The position numbers and the translations under genes were made by a program. Under the pieces are notes generated by a model. That model was not told where the DNA came from and did not search any database. It saw only the letters and a list, made by a program, of their open reading frames with translations. From Profundicola sp048268105 (GTDB lineage: Bacteria; Bacteroidota; Bacteroidia; Flavobacteriales; Weeksellaceae), in assembly GCA_048268105.1 (NCBI GenBank), contig JBLWWH010000036.1, positions 1 through 11,732 of the forward strand: a stretch of 11,732 bases of DNA. Reading direction: 5' to 3'. This document shows, piece after piece, positions 6,655 through 11,732 of the stretch (position 1 is the first letter of the stretch; each line of letters opens with the position of its first letter).

Positions 6655-6738
6655 GCGTTAAGGATAGCAATGGAAATCCTTTTTTTTGCTTCCATATATG
6701 GCAAAAAAAAGATTGTAATGGATAGCCTGTTAAAACGC
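6655..6738 (+). ncRNA. Structured intergenic element between adaptor and permease genes (candidate RNA structure)
   Basis: The 112-nt gap holds several nested complementarities. GCGTT at 6655-6659 pairs with AACGC at 6734-6738. TTTTTTTTGC at 6680-6689 is the exact reverse complement of GCAAAAAAAA at 6701-6710, and flanking AATC (6675-6678) pairs with GATT (6711-6714) across one bulged C. An alternative hairpin pairs AAGGAT (6660-6665) with ATCCTT (6676-6681) and is followed by a T-run, so it looks like an attenuator or terminator. GGATAGC occurs twice (6662-6668 and 6720-6726). From memory, similar GGATAGC...GGAAATCC blocks recur in flavobacterial intergenic DNA; I cannot verify this here. 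It could set the adaptor to pump ratio. Confidence 0.4.
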
Positions 6739-6756
6739 CCAAAATAAAAGTATAAA

Positions 6757-9700
6757 ATGAAAGAAGGAATCGCAGGAAAAATTGCCAAAGTCTTTATGCA
6801 ATCTAAGTTAACGGTATTGTTAATGATTGTGTTTATGGTGGTTGGTGTTTATAGTTCGTTTTTAATTCCTCGTGAAGAAGAACCACAAATTGATGTGCCA
6901 ATGGCAGATATTTTTGTTGGGTATCCGGGAGCAAGTCCAACGGAAGTCGAGTCGCGAGTTATTAAACCCTTAGAGCAATTAATTTCTAATATAAAAGGTG
7001 TGGAATATGTGTACTCTACATCAATGAAGGAACAGGGCATGGTTATCGTTCAGTTTTATGTGGGCGAAGATGTTGAGCGTTCGTTTGTAAAGTTATACAA
7101 CGAAATTAATAAGCATATGGACCAAATGCCACAAGGTGTAACAATGCCTTTGGTAAAAACACGAGCTATTGATGATGTGCCTATGTTGGGTTTAACACTG
7201 TGGAGTGAAAATTACGACGATTACCAATTAAATCAAATGGCTCAAGAGTTAGAGGCAGAAATTCAAAAGGTAAATGATGTTGCCATTACTCATAAAATTG
7301 GTGGTCGAGAGCGTCAATTACGCGTGGTTTTAGACAAAGATAAATTAGCAGCAAGTGACTTAGATTTTTTATCGGTTTCTGAAATGATTAAGGCAAATAA
7401 TAGCCAATTAAGTTCAGGGAGTTTTGATAAAAACGATACAGAATTTCTTGTAAATACAGGGGAGTTTCTAGAAACGGTAACAGATGTTGAAAACCTAGTA
7501 GTCGGGGTTAAACAAAATCAGCCTATCTATTTGAAGCAAGTGGCGCGTATTTTGGACGGTCCAGAACTGCCTCAAAATTATGTGAGTTTAGGTTTTGGAA
7601 AAGGAAGTGTTAAATCTTCAGAATACAAATCGGAATATCCTGCAGTGACCATTTCTGTTGCCAAACGAAAAGGCGCAGACGCTATGAAAATTTCGGAAGT
7701 TATTATTGATAAGGTGGATCATTTACGTGCGACTTTAATTCCGGATGACGTTCATGTGGAAATCACTAGAAACTACGGAGAAACAGCTTCACAGAAAGTT
7801 TCTGAGCTGCTTTGGCACCTTATAGGCTCTATTTTCGCAGTAACCATCGTAGTTATGTTGGCTATGGGCTGGCGTGGTGGATTGGTCGTGTTTTTATCGG
7901 TGCCAATTACTTTCGCACTAACCTTATTGAGTTACTACTTGATGGATTATACCTTAAACCGAATTACCTTATTCGCTTTGGTTTTCGTAACAGGTATTGT
8001 CGTCGATGACTCCATTATTATTGCCGAAAACATGCATAGGCATTTTAAGATGAAACGATTGCCTTTTAAACAAGCTGCATTATACGCTATTAACGAAGTT
8101 GGTAACCCAACCATTTTAGCAACATTCACGGTAATTGCTTCGGTATTACCAATGGCTTTTGTTTCAGGATTAATGGGGCCTTATATGGCGCCAATGCCTA
8201 TTGGAGCATCTATTGCTATGATTTTATCTTTATTTGTAGCCTTGACTATTACGCCATATTTAGGCTTGATTTTCTTAAGAGAGAAAGATAAAAAAGGTCA
8301 GACTGAAAAATCCGAAAAACCTTTAGAAGATACTTTAATTTATAGAGTATATAACAAATTAGAACGTCCGTTATTAGAAAGTAAAGCAAAACGTTGGTTG
8401 TTTTTAGGGGGAACATTTGCGCTTTTAATGGTAACGATGGTGCTGTTTTTTACGAATTCGGTTGCTGTAAAAATGTTGCCATTTGACAATAAGAATGAAT
8501 TTCAAGTGGTTATTGATATGCCTGAAGGTACAACCTTAGAACGTACAGGAGTTGTAGCACAAGAAATTTCTCAATACTTAGCGACACGTCCAGAAGTAGT
8601 AAATTATCAAAACTATGTGGGGACCTCAGCACCTATAACATTTAACGGCTTGGTGCGTCATTACGATTTACGTGGTGGATCTAATATGGCAGATATTCAA
8701 GTGAATTTAATTGGTAAAGGGGAGCGTTCTGCACAAAGTCATGATATTGCTAAATTATTGCGACCAGATATTCAGAAAATCGCTTCGAAATTTGGAGCTA
8801 ATGTGAAGTTAGTAGAAGTTCCACCAGGACCTCCAGTACTATCTACAATTGTAGCTGAAGTGTATGGGCCAAATTACGATGAGCAAATTAGAATTGCCGA
8901 TAATATTCAAGAGATACTAAGAAATACAGATGACGTGGTAGATATCGATTGGATGGTGGAGGATGACCAAATTGAATATCAGTTTGAAATCAATAAGGAA
9001 AAAGCAATGTTATATGGTGTAGCACCACAGCAAATAGCTTACACCATGAATATGGCATTATCTAATAGAGCTATTACAAACTTGTATGATGAAGATGCTG
9101 TTAGTCAAGTTGGATTAGTATTGGCTTTAGATGAAAAGGAGAAATCTACAATTACAGACATCTCTCAATTAAAAGTAAAATCGAATCAAGGGCTGATGAT
9201 TCCTATTACCGATTTAGTAGATATTTCACAAACCACTGCAGCTAAAAGCATTTATCGTAAAAATCAAAAACGTGTGGTTTATGTTATGGCAGATATGGCT
9301 GGAGAATTAGAAAGTCCTGCATACGCGATTTTAGGAATGGAAGACAAACTGAAGGAGATTCCTTTAGAAAAAGGATACGAACTTAATGAACTGTATTTAG
9401 GTCAACCAGATTTTGAGGATAATTATACGGTAAAATGGGATGGTGAATGGCAAATTACATTAGAGGTATTTCGAGATTTAGGAATTGCGTTTTTAGGTGC
9501 TATTATCTTGATATACATTTTAATTGTTGGCTGGTTCCAAAACTTTAAAGCACCCATCGTAATGATGGTTGCTATTCCCTTATCCTTAATAGGAATTATT
9601 CTTGGACACTGGATTATGGGTGCATTCTTTACAGCCACATCGTTTATTGGAATGATTGCTTTAGCGGGAATTATGGTGAGGAACTCGGTTTTACTAATTG

Positions 9701-9951
9701 ACTTTATCAATTTAAGAACAGCTGAAGGTGTACCGTTAAAACAAGCAGCAATTGAAGCTGGAGCTGTGCGTACAACACCAATTCTATTAACAGCAGGAAC
9801 GGTTGTTATTGGCGCATTTGTGATTTTGTTTGATCCAATTTTCCAAGGCTTAGCGATATCGTTAATGGGCGGAACTATTGTTTCAACAGTGTTAACCTTG
9901 TTGGTTGTGCCACTGGTATATTACATGATTGAGAAGAAGAATTACAAATAA
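6757..9951 (+). CDS. RND efflux transporter inner-membrane permease (AcrB/HAE-like)
   Basis: A 1064-residue proton-driven pump of normal length for the family (AcrB has 1049). Layout: TM1 at about 15-35, first periplasmic porter and docking loop to about 350, TM2-6 at about 352-506, a charged cytoplasmic linker (about 507-545), TM7 at about 546-567, second periplasmic loop to about 900, TM8-12 to the end. The proton-relay pair is present as Asp417-Asp418 in TM4 (Gly-Ile-Val-Val-Asp-Asp-Ser-Ile), the double-Asp form of hydrophobe/amphiphile pumps; heavy-metal CzcA/CusA types usually carry a different pattern here. In TM10 the position of AcrB Lys940 is Arg975 (Val-Arg-Asn-Ser-Val-Leu-Leu). The Pro-Arg-Glu-Glu-Glu-Pro-Gln-Ile start and the Gly-Tyr-Pro-Gly-Ala-Ser motif are family-typical. 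Substrate cannot be read from sequence. It is the third gene of the tolC-adaptor-pump operon. Confidence 0.93.
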   Translation: MKEGIAGKIAKVFMQSKLTVLLMIVFMVVGVYSSFLIPREEEPQIDVPMADIFVGYPGASPTEVESRVIKPLEQLISNIKGVEYVYSTSMKEQGMVIVQFYVGEDVERSFVKLYNEINKHMDQMPQGVTMPLVKTRAIDDVPMLGLTLWSENYDDYQLNQMAQELEAEIQKVNDVAITHKIGGRERQLRVVLDKDKLAASDLDFLSVSEMIKANNSQLSSGSFDKNDTEFLVNTGEFLETVTDVENLVVGVKQNQPIYLKQVARILDGPELPQNYVSLGFGKGSVKSSEYKSEYPAVTISVAKRKGADAMKISEVIIDKVDHLRATLIPDDVHVEITRNYGETASQKVSELLWHLIGSIFAVTIVVMLAMGWRGGLVVFLSVPITFALTLLSYYLMDYTLNRITLFALVFVTGIVVDDSIIIAENMHRHFKMKRLPFKQAALYAINEVGNPTILATFTVIASVLPMAFVSGLMGPYMAPMPIGASIAMILSLFVALTITPYLGLIFLREKDKKGQTEKSEKPLEDTLIYRVYNKLERPLLESKAKRWLFLGGTFALLMVTMVLFFTNSVAVKMLPFDNKNEFQVVIDMPEGTTLERTGVVAQEISQYLATRPEVVNYQNYVGTSAPITFNGLVRHYDLRGGSNMADIQVNLIGKGERSAQSHDIAKLLRPDIQKIASKFGANVKLVEVPPGPPVLSTIVAEVYGPNYDEQIRIADNIQEILRNTDDVVDIDWMVEDDQIEYQFEINKEKAMLYGVAPQQIAYTMNMALSNRAITNLYDEDAVSQVGLVLALDEKEKSTITDISQLKVKSNQGLMIPITDLVDISQTTAAKSIYRKNQKRVVYVMADMAGELESPAYAILGMEDKLKEIPLEKGYELNELYLGQPDFEDNYTVKWDGEWQITLEVFRDLGIAFLGAIILIYILIVGWFQNFKAPIVMMVAIPLSLIGIILGHWIMGAFFTATSFIGMIALAGIMVRNSVLLIDFINLRTAEGVPLKQAAIEAGAVRTTPILLTAGTVVIGAFVILFDPIFQGLAISLMGGTIVSTVLTLLVVPLVYYMIEKKNYK

Positions 9952-9954
9952 ATA

Positions 9955-10010
9955 TTTTCCGCAGATTTCGCGGATGTACGCAGAAGTATAATCTAAAAAT
10001 CTGCGGGAAA
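9955..10010 (+). terminator. Imperfect inverted repeat of the CGCAGATT type after the pump gene
   Basis: TTTTCCGCAGATT at 9955-9967 and AATCTGCGGGAAA at 9998-10010 are complementary apart from one extra G, with a 30-nt loop that itself carries related GCGGAT and CGCAGA words. It begins 4 nt after the pump stop and ends 16 nt before the next start. There is no long T-run behind it, so it may be a partial terminator, an mRNA-stabilising hairpin, or a dispersed repeat. CGCAGATT-like intergenic repeats are, from memory, common in Bacteroidota. Confidence 0.45.
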
Positions 10011-10026
10011 CAAAAATAAAGCGCAT

Positions 10027-10332
10027 ATGAAATTAGTAATAGTCACATCAGTCGAAGAGTTTCAAAAAGATGTTTTGAGACTTTTCAAAAATGCAGATAT
10101 TCACAATTTGAGTAGTTCTGATATAGACGGCTATAAAAATGGTTCTTCAGTATTAATGACCTCAAGTTGGTTTCCAGGTGAAAAATTCGGAAATGAATCG
10201 CGTTTATTTTTCTCGTTTACGGAAGACGAAAATATTAATATACTATTCCGTTTAATACAAGAATTTAATTCAACTTTAGAAACCAACAATGCTGTAAGAG
10301 CTGTTGTGGTTCCTATTGAAAGATCAATATAA
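10027..10332 (+). CDS. Small PII-like (ferredoxin-like fold) protein, function unknown
   Basis: A 101-residue soluble protein, 75 nt after the RND pump gene. I do not recognise a named family with certainty, but the predicted order is beta-alpha-beta-beta-alpha-beta. It starts Met-Lys-Leu-Val-Ile-Val as many PII proteins do, with strand 1 at 1-8, helix 1 at 10-22 and strand 2 at 26-36 running into Ile-Asp-Gly-Tyr-Lys-Asn-Gly, where PII has Val-Lys-Gly-Phe-Gly-Arg. A polar loop of about 20 residues (38-57, with Trp48 and Pro50) occupies the T-loop position. Strand 3 is at 58-65, helix 2 at 68-85 and strand 4 at 89-97, ending Val-Val-Pro-Ile-Glu as PII ends in Val-Leu-Pro-Val-Glu. The ATP-binding B-loop of true PII is absent. 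There are no cysteines. Inference: a trimeric sensor or regulator for the adjacent pump. Confidence 0.65.
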   Translation: MKLVIVTSVEEFQKDVLRLFKNADIHNLSSSDIDGYKNGSSVLMTSSWFPGEKFGNESRLFFSFTEDENINILFRLIQEFNSTLETNNAVRAVVVPIERSI

Positions 10333-10351
10333 ACTTAAAAATTAATTAAAG

Positions 10352-10561
10352 ATGTTAAATACTTATTTTAGAATTATAGTTGGAAGTATGGTATTGTTAA
10401 GTGTTGTACTTACGCAATACGTGCATGAAAACTGGATGTGGTTTACCGTATTTATTGGTGTAAATCTGATTCAGTCGGCCTTTACCAAGTGGTGCTTATT
10501 AGAAACCATTCTAGTAAAATTAGGGGTTAAGAAAGAAGGTGGTAGTTGTTCAACTTGTTAA
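10352..10561 (+). CDS. DUF2892 (YgaP-type) two-helix membrane protein with C-terminal CxxC
   Basis: A 69-residue inner-membrane protein. The N-terminal segment Tyr-Phe-Arg-Ile-Ile-Val-Gly plus the second-helix motif Gly-Val-Asn-Leu-Ile-Gln-Ser-Ala-Phe-Thr-Lys-Trp-Cys are typical of DUF2892, whose members often sit beside or are fused to rhodanese domains. Helices are at about 5-22 and 27-47, and Cys48 follows helix 2 where the family has a conserved Cys. The soluble tail ends Gly-Gly-Ser-Cys66-Ser-Thr-Cys69, a Cys-x-x-Cys at the extreme C-terminus that could bind metal or form a disulfide or persulfide. The gene starts 19 nt after the PII-like gene, probably in the same transcript. Link to sulfur or thiol stress is inference from family context. 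Confidence 0.75.
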   Translation: MLNTYFRIIVGSMVLLSVVLTQYVHENWMWFTVFIGVNLIQSAFTKWCLLETILVKLGVKKEGGSCSTC

Positions 10562-10626
10562 ATCGAGCTGATCTATTGTAACATTTTTAGTTCTTTATCG
10601 TCTAATAGGTGTAAAAATCATTAATC

Positions 10627-10989
10627 ATGGAATCAAATTACCACACACTTAAACGAACAGATAATCAACTGTTAGTTATTACACATTTAAGTCAACTATT
10701 GACTTATGTTACCGGTTTTGGTGGACTTATAGCACCTCTAATTATCTGGGCTACGCAAAAGGAAAAAGTAGCGGAGATGGATACACATGGAAAAGCTATT
10801 CTAAATTTTCAAATTAGTTTGATTATATATTCTATAGTAAGCGTGCCGTTAATCCTTTTACTTGGATTAGGGTTCTTAATCCTTGGTTTAATTTGTGTTT
10901 TGGCTTTTGTTATGCCAATTGTTAATGCGATAAAAGCGAGTAATGGCGAGCAATTATATTATCCATTCTCTATTAATTTTATTAGTTAA
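10627..10989 (+). CDS. DUF4870 domain membrane protein
   Basis: A 120-residue protein with the DUF4870 pattern: an N-terminal region and first helix (about 15-42) with Leu-Ser-Gln-Leu near the start and Gly-Gly-Leu-Ile-Ala-Pro-Leu-Ile-Ile-Trp at its end, a polar loop, then Met-Asp-Thr-His-Gly-Lys-Ala-Ile-Leu-Asn-Phe-Gln-Ile-Ser (51-64), the family's most conserved stretch. One or two further helices span about 62-102, and the C-terminus Gly-Glu-Gln-Leu-Tyr-Tyr-Pro-Phe-Ser-Ile-Asn-Phe is also typical. Function is unknown. It lies 65 nt after the DUF2892 gene with no clear terminator between, and is followed by a strong terminator, so it is probably the last gene of the efflux transcript or has its own weak promoter. 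Confidence 0.8.
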   Translation: MESNYHTLKRTDNQLLVITHLSQLLTYVTGFGGLIAPLIIWATQKEKVAEMDTHGKAILNFQISLIIYSIVSVPLILLLGLGFLILGLICVLAFVMPIVNAIKASNGEQLYYPFSINFIS

Positions 10990-11011
10990 TCATTAAAGAA
11001 CAATGGAAATG

Positions 11012-11042
11012 AAAAGGCTCACCGAACGGTGAGCCTTTTTTT
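11012..11042 (+). terminator. Strong Rho-independent terminator after the DUF4870 gene
   Basis: AAAAGGCTCACCG (11012-11024) and CGGTGAGCCTTTT (11027-11039) are exact reverse complements separated by AA, and the T-run reaches 11042. It lies 23 nt after the DUF4870 stop. The A-run on the left makes it potentially bidirectional. Confidence 0.9.
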
Positions 11043-11080
11043 AATTAGTAAAAAATAGATTTGGGAAAAAGTGTTTCAAA

Positions 11081-11111
11081 AAAAATACTCACCAATCTGA
11101 TGAGTATTTTT
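11081..11111 (-). terminator. Hairpin terminator for the dnaN fragment (- strand)
   Basis: AAAAATACTCA (11081-11091) and TGAGTATTTTT (11101-11111) are exact reverse complements with a 9-nt loop. On the - strand it lies 38 nt beyond the dnaN stop and is followed by a long T-run (A-run on +), so it is well placed to end dnaN transcripts. It is symmetric enough to work both ways. Confidence 0.75.
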
Positions 11112-11149
11112 AATTATGTTCTAATCCTCGAGAATTCGAGAGATATGGT

Positions 11150-11320
11150 TTAGCTATTCAACATAACGGGCATCACAAGCATAGTTATATACTCACTTTC
11201 ATCTAAACCATCTATTGGTGTTAGAATTCCAGTTCTGTTTGGTAAACTCATTTCTAACTGTACATTATCTGAGTTTAAATTATTGATCATCTCTGTTAAG
11301 AATCGAGAGTTAAAGCCAAT
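11150..11320 (-). pseudogene. dnaN: DNA polymerase III subunit beta (sliding clamp), last 56 codons only
   Basis: On the - strand, bases 11320 to 11150 encode 56 residues plus a TAA stop. They begin Ile-Gly-Phe-Asn-Ser-Arg-Phe-Leu-Thr-Glu and contain Leu-Glu-Met-Ser-Leu-Pro-Asn-Arg, Gly-Ile-Leu-Thr-Pro-Ile-Asp-Gly and the C-terminal Met-Leu-Val-Met-Pro-Val-Met-Leu, the well-known end of the beta clamp in Bacteroidota. The full protein is about 370 residues, so some 85 percent is missing. Upstream in this frame the next codon (11323-11321) is TAA, and the DNA there already belongs to an ABC permease gene. The C-terminal part looks under normal constraint and ends at its native stop with a terminator behind it. 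dnaN is essential, so an intact copy must exist elsewhere, or this is an assembly join. Confidence 0.85.
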
Positions 11321-11732
11321 TTATTATAGGGAAACTATTCCCTTTTTGGTTAATAGGAATGGGTTTATTAACCATAGGCTTAATTATTGCTAAACTCATT
11401 TTTGATGTTCCCATGTTAGGTAGTTTACCGCTCATGTATTTATACACTTCCATTTATATATTGGTGATTTTAGGAATAGGTTTATTCATTTCAAATTTTA
11501 CAGACACACAACAACAAGCTATGTTTATCGCTTGGTTTTTTACCGTGATTTTCATTTTAATGAGTTGTTTATTTACACCCATTGAGAGTATGCCAGAATG
11601 GGCTCAGATGCTTACAGAGTTTAACCCAATTAAATATTTTGTAGAAGTGATGCGGATGGTGATGTTAAAAGGTTCTGGATTTATGGATATTCTTCCGCAA
11701 TTATCAAAAACACTGCTTTATGCTGTAATTAT
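11321..11732 (+). CDS. ABC-2 type transporter permease, second copy, truncated at both ends
   Basis: The frame is open from the junction to the window end and reads Ile-Ile-Gly-Lys-Leu-Phe-Pro-Phe-Trp-Leu-Ile-Gly-Met-Gly-Leu-Leu, the usual segment entering a helix of the C-terminal half of ABC-2 permeases. There is no start codon at the junction; the first Met (11359) is internal, matching base 12 of the first copy. It aligns without gaps with 1-385 and carries 22 base differences but only two residue changes against that copy: Ser5 to Thr and Gly70 to Cys (numbered from the first Met). The Gly-to-Cys change falls in the otherwise conserved Ser-Gly-Leu-Phe motif. The 5' half of the gene is replaced by the dnaN fragment; the 3' end runs out of the window. 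Confidence 0.8.
11348..11732 (+). repeat. Window-terminal direct repeat, copy 2 (ABC permease segment)
   Basis: This is the second copy of 1-385 at an offset of 11347. Differences are concentrated in its first 233 bp (21 mismatches); the last 152 bp carry one. It may extend right of the window. Permease homology starts slightly earlier, at the dnaN junction near 11321, but copy 1 is cut by the window edge there. Confidence 0.95.

Noticed and set aside
9423..9710. Reverse-strand 95-residue open frame inside the RND pump gene
   Set aside because: It mirrors the codons of TM8-10; Ile/Lys-rich shadow with no independent signal for expression.
11127..11140. Short inverted repeat CTCGA-GAAT-TCGAG near the dnaN stop
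   Set aside because: Five-bp arms with no T-run and no clear role; a stronger terminator lies beside it at 11081-11111.
11326..11350. A frameshift in the second permease copy just after the join
   Set aside because: A careful re-read gives one open frame through Gly-Lys-Leu-Phe-Pro-Phe-Trp-Leu-Ile-Gly with no slip needed.
11041..11360. An insertion sequence or transposon causing the dnaN break
   Set aside because: No transposase reading frame, terminal inverted repeat or target duplication is visible at the join.
1..11732. The similar ends mean the window is one complete circular molecule (plasmid or phage) with overlapping ends
   Set aside because: Ends of one circular sequence should be identical; these differ at 22 of 385 positions in a coding-like pattern, and there are no replication or mobilisation genes.

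Overview
The window is AT-rich, densely coded DNA that reads as Flavobacteriaceae (Bacteroidota). The evidence is the A-rich translation starts without Shine-Dalgarno sequences, a TAnnTTTG-type promoter element, the C-terminus of a Bacteroidota-type DnaN, and a set of proteins typical of that family (DUF4870, DUF2892, a LOG-family protein, an ATP-cone/nuclease fusion). All complete genes lie on the + strand.

Region 1 (1-3974) is a tight run of six genes, with gaps of 11-20 nt or a short overlap. They are the 3' end of an ABC-2 permease, a LOG/TIGR00730 Rossmann protein, a small four-helix membrane protein, a four-histidine cytochrome b561-like protein, an outer-membrane beta-barrel with an OMPLA-like H-x-S-N-G motif, and an ATP-cone plus Mrr-like nuclease fusion. 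A hairpin with a T-run at 4053-4089 ends the run.

Region 2 (about 4090-10989) is a tripartite RND efflux locus: tolC-like outer-membrane channel, lipoprotein adaptor, and a 1064-residue HAE-type RND permease. It starts behind a perfect 6-bp-arm palindrome (4094-4109) that looks like an operator. Three small genes follow: a 101-residue protein that I read as PII-like (ferredoxin-like fold), a DUF2892 two-helix membrane protein ending in a Cys-x-x-Cys tail, and a DUF4870 membrane protein. Structured intergenic elements lie between adaptor and permease and after the permease.

Region 3 (10990-11732) holds two strong hairpin terminators, then on the - strand only the last 56 codons of dnaN. At 11320/11321 this is joined abruptly to a second copy of the same ABC-2 permease that opens the window. 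The two permease copies align without gaps over 385 bp with 22 differences. Twenty of the differences are synonymous or fall in one Ser-to-Thr codon pair, and 21 lie in the first 233 positions. This is either a real duplication/rearrangement or an assembly join between related templates; sequence alone cannot decide.

The RND pump and its adjacent small proteins probably work together. The PII-like protein is the most interesting candidate for an undescribed role, perhaps sensing or gating the pump. No transposase, integrase, tRNA, rRNA, CRISPR array or transcription-factor gene was seen.
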